Counted from the first letter of the stretch, positions 39,646-48,392 are shown. The stretch is 54,125 nucleotides of DNA from an uncultured Luteimonas sp. (GCA_934541015.1 CAKTDC010000022.1:1-54125); one strand, 5' to 3'. Translations and numbers: made by a program. Notes: generated by a model not told the origin, from the sequence alone.

Positions 39646-40155
39646 ATGGCCAGGACCCGCCGCACCCGCTCCACGTTCGCTGTCGCGCTCGCGTCGCTGG
39701 CGCTGGCCGCCTGCGAAACCACGCCCGCGCCGCGCGCAGCCCCGGCGGCGGCGGCCGTCCCGCCAGCGCCGCCGGTCCACCTGGAACGGATTTCCGCCGA
39801 CGGCCTGTTCCCCTTCTCGCAGGCCACCATCAACGCCTCCGGGGAAGGCCGGGCGGCGCTGGACGCGGTGGTGGCGAAGCTGGCCAGGGACAGCCGCGGC
39901 ATCGCCGGCATGCAGGTCATCGGCCACAGCGACAGGGTCGGCAACGAGGAGGCCAACGTGGCGCTGTCGACGCGGCGCGCGCAGGCCGTACGCGACTACC
40001 TGGCCAGGCGCGGCATCCCGGCCGGAGTGATCCATGCCGTGGGCGTGGGCAGCGCAGAGCCGCTGGTGCAGTGCCCGGGCGAACAGGGCCAGGCGCTGAT
40101 CCGCTGCCTGACGCCCAACCGGCGGGTCGAGATCCTGATCAACTACGAGGACTGA
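39646..40155 (+). CDS. OmpA-like outer-membrane lipoprotein
   Basis: A 169-residue lipoprotein. Lipobox LALAAC places the acylated Cys at residue 23, followed by an Ala/Pro-rich spacer (about 24-43). The OmpA C-like peptidoglycan-binding domain spans about 50-168, with VIGHSDRVGNEEANVALSTR, RRAQAVRDYLARRGI and LTPNRRVEILI. The start at 39646 has GGGAGAA just before it; the longer upstream frame contains no signal. Similar to Pal in build, but no tol genes are nearby, so it is more likely a general OmpA-family lipoprotein. Confidence 0.9.
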   Translation: MARTRRTRSTFAVALASLALAACETTPAPRAAPAAAAVPPAPPVHLERISADGLFPFSQATINASGEGRAALDAVVAKLARDSRGIAGMQVIGHSDRVGNEEANVALSTRRAQAVRDYLARRGIPAGVIHAVGVGSAEPLVQCPGEQGQALIRCLTPNRRVEILINYED

Positions 40156-40184
40156 GCGCAGCCGCACCGCCAGCGGCCGCGCTG

Positions 40185-42461
40185 TCAGACGCCGGCGAGC
40201 CGCGCGGCCGCCGCGACGATCTCCTCCTCCGACGGGATCACCAGGAAGGCCGCGCCGGCCAGCGGGGTGAAGGTGTCGGCGCCGACGACGCGCTGCAGCG
40301 GGATGCCGGACAGGCCGCCCTCGACCAGGGCGGTGATGATGCCCTCGCCCACGCCGGCGCTGCGCCGGCCCTCGTCGACGACCAGGATGCGTTTCGCATT
40401 CGCCGCCTGTTCGCGGATGAAATCCTCGTTGAGCGGCACCAGCCAGCGCAGGTCGACCACCCGCACCTTCCAGCCGTGCTGTTCCTCGATAGTGCGCGCC
40501 GCGCGCAGGCTCATCGGCACGCCGTTGCCGAAGGTGAACACCACCAGGTCGTCGCTGCCCTCGCCGTAGACGCGGCCCTCGCCCAGGGCCATGGCCTCGC
40601 CCGGCGCCGGGAACTCCGTCAGCCAGCCGCCGTCACCCGCCTCGAACAGGTCCTTGGCCATGTACAGCGCGATCGGCTCGAGGAAGGCGCAGACGCGGCC
40701 GTCGACCCTGGCCAGCGCCATCAGCGTGCGCAGCATGGTCACCGCGTCGTCGCCGCGGCTCGGGCAGCCGACCACCAGGCCGGGGATGTCGCGCAGGGCG
40801 GTGATCGAGTTGTCGTTGTGGAAGTGGCCGCCGAAGCCGCGCTGGTAGCCCAGCGAGGCGATGCGCACCACCATCGGGTTGCGGTACTGGCCGTTGCTGA
40901 AGAACTGCAGGCTGGCCGCCTCGCCGCGGATCTGGTCGCAGGCGTTGTGGAAATAGGCCAGGTACTGGATCTCGGGGATCGGCAGCAGGCCCATGTTGGC
41001 GTAGCCCTGGGCCAGGCCCAGGATCACCGTCTCGTCGAGCAGGGTGTTGAACACCCGGCGCGGGCCGAAGGCCTTCTGCAGGCCCCGGGTAACGGTGTAG
41101 ACGCCGCCCTTCTGGGCCACGTCCTCGCCGAACAGCAGGGTCTCGGGGTACTTGGCGAACAGGTCGTGCAGGGCCTGGTTGATCTGCACGGCGAGGTGCT
41201 TCGGCGGCTGGTTCTCCGGCAGCTTCGCCTCGCCGCCGAAGGCCTGCAGGCGGCGCTCGCCGTAGTCGGCGCGTTCGGCCTCGGCCTTCACCGCATCCGG
41301 GGTGTACGGAGCCAGCGGCGCCATCACCTCCTCCAGCGAGGCCAGGCGCGGGCGGCGGTCGGCGTCCTCGGCGGCGGCGAAGCACTTGGCGCGGGTGGCC
41401 TCGTAGAGGTCGAGGATGTCGTCCTTCGACATCAGCCCCGACTCCAGCGCGATCGCGGCCGAGCGCAGCAGCGGATCGGTGGCCTCGACCGCGCACAGCT
41501 CCTCGATCGAACGCCATTCGATCTCGAAGTCGGTGCCGGCGTGGCCCATGATCCGGGTGGTGCGCAGGTGCAGGAAGGTCGGGCGGCGGCTGCGGCGGCA
41601 GTGTTCGACCGCCTTCTGCACGTCGCCGTAGCCGGCGGCCAGGTCGAGGCCGTCGGCGGCGAAGTAGTCCAGGTCCGGACGCTGGCTGAAGTTGCGCGCG
41701 ATCCAGCCGTCGGGCGTCTTCACCGAGATGCCGATGCCGTTGTCCTCGCAGACGAACAGCACCGGCGCCGGCAGCTTCTGGTAAGCGGTCCAGGCGGCGA
41801 CGTTGAACGCGGTCTGCGCGGTGGCGTGGTTGCTGGAGGCGTCGCCGAAGGAGCAGATGGCGATGCTGTCATCCGGAACCGGCAGCGCGTGGCCGATGCG
41901 CCTGGCCTGTTCGATGGCCACGGCGGTGCCGAAGGCCTTGGGCAGGTGCGAGGCGATGGTCGAGGTCTGCGGCAGCACCCACAGCGGCCTGCTGCCCCAG
42001 ACCTTGTGGCGGCCGCCCGAGGCCGGGTCTTCCTTCGAGGCCGCGAACGACAGCGCCGAATCCATCACCGGGTCCATGCCCGGCAGCTTGCGGAAGCGCT
42101 CGGCCATGAAGCCGCCGGAGCGGTAGTGCAGGAAGGCCGGATCGGTGTGGCGCGTGGCGCGCGCGACCATCGCGTTGCCCTCGTGGCCCGAGGAGCCGAT
42201 GGTGTAGAAGACCTTGTTCTGCACCCGCAGCACGCGCGCCATCAGGTCGAGGTGGCGGCTGATGAGCTGCGACTCGAACAGCTCGCGGAAGCCGCGGGCG
42301 TCGAGCGCGCTGCCGGCCAGCACCGGCTCGGACGCGCCGGGGGCGCGACCCGCGCTCCCGTTCCAGCCGCGCACGAACTCCTGGAAGTTCACGTCGCAGA
42401 TCTCGGCGCGGTTGAGGCCCTTCATGCGGGCAGGGATGGGGTCGGGAACGGCTGCGAACAT
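40185..42461 (-). CDS. Fused E1 alpha-beta 2-oxo acid dehydrogenase
   Basis: A 758-residue thiamine-diphosphate enzyme in which the E1 alpha part (about 40-400) and the E1 beta part (about 425-755) are one chain. The ThDP motif in the alpha part is CSFGDASSNHATAQTAF ... CEDNGIGISV; the beta part has LLFGEDVAQKGGVYTVTRGL and EIQYLAYFHNACDQIRGE. The closest families are branched-chain 2-oxoisovalerate dehydrogenases. No E2 or E3 gene is adjacent, so the partner lies elsewhere. ATG at 42461 is preceded by GAGGG. It is downstream of a GNAT and a glutaryl-CoA dehydrogenase gene on the same strand, suggesting amino-acid or organic-acid catabolism. Confidence 0.88.
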   Translation of the reverse strand: MFAAVPDPIPARMKGLNRAEICDVNFQEFVRGWNGSAGRAPGASEPVLAGSALDARGFRELFESQLISRHLDLMARVLRVQNKVFYTIGSSGHEGNAMVARATRHTDPAFLHYRSGGFMAERFRKLPGMDPVMDSALSFAASKEDPASGGRHKVWGSRPLWVLPQTSTIASHLPKAFGTAVAIEQARRIGHALPVPDDSIAICSFGDASSNHATAQTAFNVAAWTAYQKLPAPVLFVCEDNGIGISVKTPDGWIARNFSQRPDLDYFAADGLDLAAGYGDVQKAVEHCRRSRRPTFLHLRTTRIMGHAGTDFEIEWRSIEELCAVEATDPLLRSAAIALESGLMSKDDILDLYEATRAKCFAAAEDADRRPRLASLEEVMAPLAPYTPDAVKAEAERADYGERRLQAFGGEAKLPENQPPKHLAVQINQALHDLFAKYPETLLFGEDVAQKGGVYTVTRGLQKAFGPRRVFNTLLDETVILGLAQGYANMGLLPIPEIQYLAYFHNACDQIRGEAASLQFFSNGQYRNPMVVRIASLGYQRGFGGHFHNDNSITALRDIPGLVVGCPSRGDDAVTMLRTLMALARVDGRVCAFLEPIALYMAKDLFEAGDGGWLTEFPAPGEAMALGEGRVYGEGSDDLVVFTFGNGVPMSLRAARTIEEQHGWKVRVVDLRWLVPLNEDFIREQAANAKRILVVDEGRRSAGVGEGIITALVEGGLSGIPLQRVVGADTFTPLAGAAFLVIPSEEEIVAAAARLAGV

Positions 42462-42496
42462 GTCGGTGATGCCCTCGGATGAAGCGCCGGTGGCGC

Positions 42497-43048
42497 TCAG
42501 GCGAAACGCCTGCGGTGGTCCTGCCACTGCGCCCGCGTCTGCTCCCAGACCTGCACCGGCGCATCCTCGTAGGGAGCCGGCAGCTGTCCGGGCCCGCGCA
42601 GGGTGGAGCCCAGGCGCCGGGCCAGCTTCTGCGAGGCCAGGTTCTCCGGCGCGATGCAATGGATGAAATCGTTCCAGCCCAGGTGGGCCAGCGCCCAGTC
42701 GATGGCCGCCGTCGTGGCCTCGGTCGCATAGCCCCTGCCCCAGGCGTCGGGATGGAAGGAATAGCCGATCTCGTTGCCGGGCCAGCCTTCCGGGCGCCAC
42801 GGACCGGTCTGCCCGAGCCAGCGGCCGCTGCCGCGGTCGATCACCGAGAACATGCCGAAACCCTGCAGCACCCAGGCGCCGGGCTGCTGCAGAAACCTGC
42901 GCCAGGCTGCGGCGCGCGGGGCATGGCCGCCGATGTGGCGCGCCGCCTCCTCGTCACCGATCAGCTCGGCGAAACGGTCGAAATCCTCGATCCGCGGCAC
43001 GCGCAGCAGCAGACGCCCTGTTTCAATCCGGATCTCGGCCAGGGACAT
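42497..43048 (-). CDS. GNAT family N-acetyltransferase (RimJ/RimL type)
   Basis: A 183-residue acetyltransferase of the RimJ/RimL subgroup: begins ETGRLLLRVPRIEDFDRFAE, acetyl-CoA-binding region around GYSFHPDAWGRGYATEATTA (the R/Q-x-x-G-x-G/A motif as WGRGYA), and the family's ENLASQKLARRLG helix near the C-terminus. The substrate (protein N-terminus or small molecule) is not predictable. It lies between the glutaryl-CoA dehydrogenase and fused E1 genes with 35-40 base gaps, so is probably co-transcribed. Confidence 0.9.
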   Translation of the reverse strand: MSLAEIRIETGRLLLRVPRIEDFDRFAELIGDEEAARHIGGHAPRAAAWRRFLQQPGAWVLQGFGMFSVIDRGSGRWLGQTGPWRPEGWPGNEIGYSFHPDAWGRGYATEATTAAIDWALAHLGWNDFIHCIAPENLASQKLARRLGSTLRGPGQLPAPYEDAPVQVWEQTRAQWQDHRRRFA

Positions 43049-43087
43049 GGTGATGCTCCTCCAGGATGCCGCGGGCCGCCCCGGCGC

Positions 43088-44257
43088 TCAGCCGGCGAAC
43101 GCGTTGATGCCGGTCAGCTCGCGGCCGACCACCAGCTGGTGCACGGTCTCGGTGCCCTCGTAGGTGATCACCGACTCCAGGTTCAGCGCGTGCCGGATCG
43201 GGCAGTGCTCGGTGGTGATGCCGGCACCACCGAGCAGGTCGCGCGCCTCGCGGGCGATGTCGATGGCCATGCGGCAGTTGTTCCACTTGGCCAGCGATAC
43301 CTGCGTCGGCGCCATCTTCCCGGCATCCTTCAGCCGCCCCAGCTGCAGGCTCAGCAGCTGCGCGCCGGTGATGCGACGGGCCCAGTCGGCCATCCTGATC
43401 TGCGCGCTCTGCGTCGCCGCCACCGGGCGGCCGAACAGGATCCGCTCCTTCGAGTAGTTCAAGGCCTCGTCCAGGCAGGCGATGGCCGCGCCGATCGGGC
43501 CCCAGGTGATGCCGTAGCGGGCCTGGGTCAGGCAGCCCAGCGGCCCCTTCAGCCCCTTCACGTTCGGCAGCCGGTTGGCCTCGGGCACGCGCACGTTGTC
43601 GAAGAACAGCGCGCTGGTCACCGAGGCCCGCAGGCTCATCTTGTGCTTGACCACCTGGGCCTTGAAGCCGGCGAAGTCCTTCTCGACCACGAAGCCCTGG
43701 ATGCCGTCGTCGGTCTGCGCCCAGACGATGGCGATGTTGGCCAGGTTGCCGTTGGTGATCCACATCTTGGAGCCGTTGATCACCCAGTCGCCGCCGTCCT
43801 TCTTCGCGTGCGTCTTCATGTTCGCCGGGTCGGAGCCGCCGTGCGGCTCGGTCAGGCCGAAGCAGCCGATCACCTTGCCCGCGGCCATGTCCGGCAGCCA
43901 GCGCTGCTTCTGCTCTTCGGTGCCGTAGGCGTAGATCGGGTACATGCACAGCGAGGACTGCACGCTGGCGAAGCTGCGCAGGCCCGAATCGCCGCGCTCG
44001 AGCTCCTGGCAGATCAGGCCGTAGCTGACGTAGTTGAGCTCGGAGCCGCCGTATTCGGCCGGAAGCGTCGCGCCGAGCAGGCCCAGACCGGCGATCTCGG
44101 GGATCAGTTCGGTCGGGAAACGGCCCTCGTCGAAGCACTCGCCGATGATCGGCAGCACGCGCTCGTCGGTGAAGCGGGCGACGGAGTCCTGGACCGCGCG
44201 CTCCTCTTCGCTGAGCAGGGAGCGGATGTCGTAGAGGTCGTAGGGGTTCAGGGCCAT
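43088..44257 (-). CDS. gcdH: Glutaryl-CoA dehydrogenase
   Basis: FAD-dependent enzyme that oxidises and decarboxylates glutaryl-CoA to crotonyl-CoA in lysine and tryptophan breakdown (389 residues). Acyl-CoA dehydrogenase motifs are CFGLTEPHGGSDPANMKTHA, WITNGNLANIAIVWAQ, and the catalytic Glu (about 367) in TYEGTETVHQLVVG. The start YDLYDIRSLLSEEERAVQDS and the end GRELTGINAFAG are characteristic of GcdH rather than other family members. TACAAT about 35 bases upstream of the ATG (44290-44285) may be its -10 box. Confidence 0.93.
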   Translation of the reverse strand: MALNPYDLYDIRSLLSEEERAVQDSVARFTDERVLPIIGECFDEGRFPTELIPEIAGLGLLGATLPAEYGGSELNYVSYGLICQELERGDSGLRSFASVQSSLCMYPIYAYGTEEQKQRWLPDMAAGKVIGCFGLTEPHGGSDPANMKTHAKKDGGDWVINGSKMWITNGNLANIAIVWAQTDDGIQGFVVEKDFAGFKAQVVKHKMSLRASVTSALFFDNVRVPEANRLPNVKGLKGPLGCLTQARYGITWGPIGAAIACLDEALNYSKERILFGRPVAATQSAQIRMADWARRITGAQLLSLQLGRLKDAGKMAPTQVSLAKWNNCRMAIDIAREARDLLGGAGITTEHCPIRHALNLESVITYEGTETVHQLVVGRELTGINAFAG

Positions 44258-44346
44258 GGCAGCGCTCGGACAGGACAGCCTTCCATTGTACGGCTCCGCG
44301 ACGGGCGCTTCTCCCCTGCCCGGCCGGCGCCAGCCCGCAACGGAAG

Positions 44347-44368
44347 CGGGCCGGCAAATGCCGGCCCG
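44347..44368 (-). terminator. GC-rich hairpin after the glycine-zipper gene
   Basis: Perfect 9-bp stem CGGGCCGGC / GCCGGCCCG with an AAAT/ATTT loop, 30 bases past the stop at 44398. No U-run follows, so a terminator role is only possible. Confidence 0.4.
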
Positions 44369-44397
44369 GGTGTGCCTTCCTTCAGCAGCGACGGGGT

Positions 44398-45159
44398 TCA
44401 GCCGCGATCAGGCGTGCCCGCCGCGGCGACGCGGCTCATGACCTCGCCATCGATAACCGGCAGGCGCTCGCCCGGATCCCGGTCCATCCGCACGGTATCC
44501 TCGATGCCGTCGAGCCGGTAGGTGACCTCGTAGCCGACGGTGCGTTCCTGGCTGCCCAGGGCAAGACGCTCGCCGGGCTTTTCGCCGGTGCGCATCGTGC
44601 CGATGGTGCCGTCGGGGTTGCGGTAGGTCACGTTCCAGGCGACCACCTGCGAGGACTGCACGCTGTCCTGGACCGTACGGCACTGGCGGTCGACGCGCTC
44701 CAGCACCCGGTTCTGCTGCTGGCGCTGCTGGATGTGGCGACCGGCGTAGGCGCCGCCGACGGCCCCGGCGGCGGTCGCCACCCTGCGGCCGTCGCCGCCG
44801 CCGATCTGGTTGCCGGCCAGGCCGCCGATCAGGGCGCCGGCCACGGTGCCGGCGATGCGGTTGGGGTCCTTGAGCGGGGCCTGCTGCCGCACCACCACGT
44901 CCTCGCACACCTGCCGCGGCGTACTGGTGGTCGTGGTTTCGCGCAGCGGGTCGGCACCGATCACGGTGGCGAACAGTTCGGTCGCTTCGGTCACCGGCGT
45001 CACCGCGACCACCGGTGCGAACTCGATCCGCGCCGAACCGCCGTCGGCGAACTCGACCGTCGCCGCGTCGTCGCCGCTGCGGCTGCCCTGGTACGCCGCC
45101 ACGGCGACGCCACCGACCAGCAGCGCGCCCAGGGCGATGGCAAGGGTGTTGTTCTTCAT
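44398..45159 (-). CDS. Glycine-zipper 2TM domain envelope protein
   Basis: A 253-residue protein with an N-terminal hydrophobic signal/anchor (residues 5-23, TLAIALGALLVGGVAVAAYQ). The central glycine zipper (about 100-140) reads IAGTVAGALIGGLAGNQIGG and AAGAVGGAYAGRHIQQRQQQ. The C-terminal domain (about 165-240: VVAWNVTYRNPDGTIGTMRT, VGYEVTYRLDGIEDTVRMDR) has a repeated Y-x-V-T-Y-R motif. It resembles the Rickettsia 17-kDa antigen/UmoD-like group. AGGAGAACGAC precedes the ATG at 45159. Probably inserted in the outer membrane; function unknown. Confidence 0.85.
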   Translation of the reverse strand: MKNNTLAIALGALLVGGVAVAAYQGSRSGDDAATVEFADGGSARIEFAPVVAVTPVTEATELFATVIGADPLRETTTTSTPRQVCEDVVVRQQAPLKDPNRIAGTVAGALIGGLAGNQIGGGDGRRVATAAGAVGGAYAGRHIQQRQQQNRVLERVDRQCRTVQDSVQSSQVVAWNVTYRNPDGTIGTMRTGEKPGERLALGSQERTVGYEVTYRLDGIEDTVRMDRDPGERLPVIDGEVMSRVAAAGTPDRG

Positions 45160-45334
45160 GTCGTTCTCCTCTGGCGGGCGCCGGGCCCTGGGGGAATTCC
45201 AGCACCCGGCGCCTGAACCGGCGCGGAGAAAACGCTGCGGAAGCTGACGCGCCGGTGAATCCGGGCCCGCATCGCGGTGCAACGCAGCGCGTGCTAGTTT
45301 CAGACTGTCGCCCTCGTTGCCGCGGAGAACGCAG

Positions 45335-45577
45335 ATGCCCCATCCCGTCGTCGCCCCGATGCTGGTCTGGCTCGGACGGCTGAGCTATCCGCGGCTGTTC
45401 ATCGCCACCGCGATCCTGTTCTTCGTCAGCCTGCTGTTCCCGGACCCGATCCCGTTCGTCGACGAACTCCTGCTGGGCCTGGGAACCCTGCTGCTGGCCA
45501 ACTTCAAGAACCGCAACCGCAAGCCCGAGGAACCCTCCGCGCGGCCGCCGATCGACGGCACCGCGCGGAAGGAGTAG
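45335..45577 (+). CDS. Small membrane protein, DUF6116-like
   Basis: An 80-residue protein with a hydrophobic hairpin: helix about 17-36 (RLFIATAILFFVSLLFPDP) and helix about 40-56 (FVDELLLGLGTLLLANFKNR), then a basic, Pro-rich tail. This pattern (WLGRL, then PDPIPFVDELLLGLGTLLLA) matches what I recall of DUF6116 proteins common in xanthomonads. GCGGAGAA lies before the ATG at 45335; six more in-frame codons upstream are possible. It precedes tatD by 15 bases, so the two are probably co-transcribed. Function unknown. Confidence 0.8.
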   Translation: MPHPVVAPMLVWLGRLSYPRLFIATAILFFVSLLFPDPIPFVDELLLGLGTLLLANFKNRNRKPEEPSARPPIDGTARKE

Positions 45578-45592
45578 CCGCACGACACACGC

Positions 45593-46360
45593 ATGCTGAC
45601 CGACAGCCACTGCCACCTCGACGCATCCGAGTTCGACCACGACCGCGCCGAGGTGGTCGAACGCGCGCGCGCGGCCGGCGTCGCGCGGCAGATCGTGCCC
45701 GCCGTCGACGCCGCCGGCTGGCCGAAGCTGCGCGAGGTCTGCGCGGCCGCGCCGGGGCTGCATCCCGCCTACGGCCTGCATCCGATGTACCTGGAGCGGC
45801 ACCGGCCCGCGCACCTGGTACAGCTGCGCCAATGGATCGAACGCGAGCGGCCGGTGGCGGTGGGCGAATGCGGCCTGGACTACCATGTCGAAGGGCTGGA
45901 TCGCGACGCGCAGCAGGTGTTTTTCGACGGCCAGCTGCGCCTGGCGCGCGAATTCGGGCTGCCGGTGATCGTGCATGCCCGGCGGGCGGTCGATGCGGTC
46001 ATCGCCGCGGTCCGCCGCATCGATGGTCTGCGCGGCGTGGTCCACAGCTTTTCCGGCAGCCTGCAGCAGGCCGAACAGCTGTGGGGGCTGGGGTTCCTGG
46101 TCGGCCTCGGCGGCCCCGTCACCTACGAACGCGCGAACCGGCTGCGCAAGCTGGCAGCAACGATGCCGCTCGAATTCCTGCTGCTGGAAACCGACGCCCC
46201 GGACCAGCCCGATGCTGGCATCCGGGGCCAGCGCAACGAACCGGCACGGCTGACTTCGGTGCTCGACACGATCGCCGAACTGCGCGGGCAGCCGGCGGCA
46301 GAGGTGGCGGCAGCGACCGGCGCGAACGCCGGGCGCCTGTTCGGGCTTCCGCCGCCCTGA
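45593..46360 (+). CDS. TatD family metal-dependent hydrolase
   Basis: A 255-residue TIM-barrel hydrolase of the TatD/YjjV group (metal-dependent DNase or related phosphoesterase). The N-terminal metal motif is DSHCHLDA. Other metal ligands are in VGECGLDYH, LPVIVHARRAVDAV, VHSFSGSLQQAEQL and LLLETDAPDQP. The length and the LETDAPD ending fit YjjV more than TatD itself. The gene begins 15 bases after the DUF6116-like gene and converges with tcdA across 51 bases. Confidence 0.92.
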   Translation: MLTDSHCHLDASEFDHDRAEVVERARAAGVARQIVPAVDAAGWPKLREVCAAAPGLHPAYGLHPMYLERHRPAHLVQLRQWIERERPVAVGECGLDYHVEGLDRDAQQVFFDGQLRLAREFGLPVIVHARRAVDAVIAAVRRIDGLRGVVHSFSGSLQQAEQLWGLGFLVGLGGPVTYERANRLRKLAATMPLEFLLLETDAPDQPDAGIRGQRNEPARLTSVLDTIAELRGQPAAEVAAATGANAGRLFGLPPP

Positions 46361-46411
46361 ACCCTGGCCCGGGGGAGCGTCGCTTGACCGGACCCGGCGC
46401 CGGCGGCCGGC

Positions 46412-47209
46412 CTACCCCTGGCGTTTCGGCTTGAGCAGCATGTCCAGCGCCCTGCCGACCGCTGCGAAGGCGAAGGTCCCGGTGATGTGGGTCGCCGCGC
46501 CGAGGCCGGCGCCACAGTCGAGCTTGAGCGCCGCGTCCGCGTCCAGCCTGGGCCGCAGCCCGCAGACGCTGCCGTCGGCCTGCGGATACTTCACGTTCTC
46601 CAGCGAATACACCGCCGGCACCCCGAAATAGCGGTCCGCGTTCTTCGGAAAGCCGAACTCCGAGCGCAGCTTCCTGCGGATCAGCGCCAGCATCGCGTCG
46701 TGCTCGGTGCGCGACAGGTCACGGACCCGGACCAGGGTCGGATCGGTGCGCCCGCCGGCCGATCCGACCGTCAGCACCGGCTGCTTGCGCCGCCTGCACC
46801 AGGCGATCAGCTCGACCTTGCTGCGGAAGCTGTCGCAGGCGTCGAACACCAGATCGAAGCCGGGCGCCATCATCGATTCGATGTTCGACGGGGTGAGGAA
46901 GGACTGCACCGCGACGGCATCGATCGCCGGATTGATCGCCAGGCAGCGCTCGGCCATCGCCTCGGCCTTGTTGCGTCCGTACAGCCCGGCGATCGCCGGC
47001 AGCTGGCGGTTGGTGTTGGACAGGCACAGGTCGTCGGCATCGACCAGGGTCAGGTGGCCGACGCCGCTGCGCGCCAGCGCTTCGACCGCCCAGGAACCGA
47101 CGCCACCCAGGCCGATCACGGCCACGCGCGCGGCCGCCAGCCGCGACACCGTGCCGCGCCCGTACAGCCGGTCGATGCCGGTGAAGCGTTCCCGCAATGA
47201 TTCGTCCAT
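46412..47209 (-). CDS. tcdA: tRNA threonylcarbamoyladenosine dehydratase TcdA
   Basis: Converts t6A37 in tRNA to the cyclic form ct6A using ATP (265 residues, E1/ThiF-like fold). Seen: FTGIDRLYGRGTVSRLAAAR, nucleotide-binding VAVIGLGGVGSWAVEALARSG, VDADDLCLSNTNRQLPA, and SAGGRTDPTLVRVRDLSRTE, highly characteristic of TcdA/CsdL. It acts after the TsaBCDE pathway whose TsaE is also encoded in this window. Ends convergently with tatD; divergent from the cytochrome gene, 86 bases away. Confidence 0.94.
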   Translation of the reverse strand: MDESLRERFTGIDRLYGRGTVSRLAAARVAVIGLGGVGSWAVEALARSGVGHLTLVDADDLCLSNTNRQLPAIAGLYGRNKAEAMAERCLAINPAIDAVAVQSFLTPSNIESMMAPGFDLVFDACDSFRSKVELIAWCRRRKQPVLTVGSAGGRTDPTLVRVRDLSRTEHDAMLALIRRKLRSEFGFPKNADRYFGVPAVYSLENVKYPQADGSVCGLRPRLDADAALKLDCGAGLGAATHITGTFAFAAVGRALDMLLKPKRQG

Positions 47210-47295
47210 CCGCGCAGTCTATTGATCCTGTGCCGGCGGCTTCAACGCCATGATCCCGTGGTATCGTCGCGCCCAGCCAGCCAGGGGAGCACGCG

Positions 47296-47757
47296 ATGTC
47301 CAGTCCAGCCAGTGGCACCACTCCGGTGCGCAAGCCGCCGTCGACGGCCGGCCGTTACCTGTTCTTTTTCGTGCTCGGACTGGTGCTCGGGGTGGTCGCG
47401 GTGGTGATGCTGCTGCGCACGCTGGAGTCGCGCAAGACCTGGCAGGACCACTATCCGCACGCGGTGATGCATCTGTTCTCGGCGCATTCGGCGCAGCTGC
47501 GCGACACCGTCGCCGCCAACCGCTGCAGCCCGACCGACCTGCTGCCGCACCTGAAGTCGCTGCGCACCTTCGGCGACGATCTCGAGCCGGCCTTCCCGGA
47601 CCTGGCCGACGACAGCAAGTACGCCGGCCACGCCGCCAAGTTCCGCGCCACGCTCGACGCCGCGCTGGCCTCGCCCCCGCTCAACTGTGCCGGTGCCGAG
47701 GAAACGGCCAAGGGCATCGGCGAAGCCTGCAAGGCCTGCCACCAGGACTTCCGCTGA
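47296..47757 (+). CDS. Membrane-anchored c-type cytochrome, cytochrome c'-like
   Basis: A 153-residue protein. One N-terminal helix (about 21-41, YLFFFVLGLVLGVVAVVMLL) would act as an uncleaved anchor, leaving a periplasmic helical domain. The haem c motif CKACH is at the very C-terminus (CKACHQDFR), which is where class II cytochromes (cytochrome c'/c556) carry theirs. The helical middle (PHLKSLRTFGDDLEPAFPDL, AAKFRATLDAAL) fits a four-helix bundle. Two more Cys (RCSP, NCAG) may form a disulphide. No redox partner is adjacent; the role is unknown. Confidence 0.8.
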   Translation: MSSPASGTTPVRKPPSTAGRYLFFFVLGLVLGVVAVVMLLRTLESRKTWQDHYPHAVMHLFSAHSAQLRDTVAANRCSPTDLLPHLKSLRTFGDDLEPAFPDLADDSKYAGHAAKFRATLDAALASPPLNCAGAEETAKGIGEACKACHQDFR

Positions 47758-47760
47758 GCC

Positions 47761-47779
47761 GCGCGGCCGCGGGCCGCGC
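47761..47779 (+). terminator. GC-rich hairpin after the cytochrome gene
   Basis: GCGCGGCC / GGCCGCGC stem (8 bp, 3-base loop) 4 bases after the stop. It lacks a U-run. Confidence 0.35.
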
Positions 47780-47918
47780 CTGAATCATTGCTGCACGATG
47801 CGGCCCGCCTGGCACGGGCCTGCGGAAAAATTGTCGTCGCGTTCATCGCCCGGCGCCTAGTGTCGAGTCCGCGGGCATTGCTGCCCCGGACAGACCCAGG
47901 GCCCTGAGGAGGACCGAG

Positions 47919-48392
47919 ATGAACATCCGCAACCTCAGCATCATCGCCGTATTGGCTTCGGCATCGCTCGTGGGCTGCGCCAGCACCTCGCCCGGCTACG
48001 GATCCGGCTATGGCGGCAGCTATGGCAGTCCCCAGACCTCGCGCTGCTACGACTGCGGCACCGTGGTCGCCATCGAGCGCTCGGCGGTCGACCGGGGACG
48101 CAACGTGGTCGGGCCGGTGCTGGGCGGCATCGTCGGCGCGGCAGCGGCACGCGAGATCGCGGGCAGGAACACCGACAGCGAAGGCCGTCGCAACACCGCC
48201 ACCGCGGCCGGCGCCATCGGCGGCGCGGTGGTCGGCAACGCGATCCAGAACCGCAGCCGCGACGACGGCTACTACAACGTCCACGTGCGCATGCAGGATG
48301 GCCGCACCACCGTGGTCAGGCAGGACGATCTCGACGGAATCCGCGAGGGTTCCTACGTCCGCATCCAGAACGGGCGGGCGTACCTGTACTGA
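47919..48392 (+). CDS. Glycine-zipper 2TM lipoprotein
   Basis: A 157-residue lipoprotein of the SlyB/17-kDa-antigen type. Lipobox SASLVGC gives an acylated Cys at residue 20, followed by a Gly/Ser/Tyr-rich spacer (GYGSGYGGSYGSP) and CYDCG. The glycine zipper (about 65-110) is VVGPVLGGIVGAAAAREIAG and AAGAIGGAVVGNAIQNRS. The C-terminal beta part includes YYNVHVRMQDGRTTVVRQDD. GAGGAGGACC lies before the ATG. It likely spans or stiffens the outer membrane. A second glycine-zipper protein is encoded at 44398, but the two are not close copies. Confidence 0.9.
   Translation: MNIRNLSIIAVLASASLVGCASTSPGYGSGYGGSYGSPQTSRCYDCGTVVAIERSAVDRGRNVVGPVLGGIVGAAAAREIAGRNTDSEGRRNTATAAGAIGGAVVGNAIQNRSRDDGYYNVHVRMQDGRTTVVRQDDLDGIREGSYVRIQNGRAYLY

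Noticed and set aside
39612..42482. A 956-codon open frame on the plus strand
   Set aside because: Runs opposite the fused E1 gene, whose domains are unmistakable. The antisense translation is low-complexity (Gln/Arg/Ala/Val).
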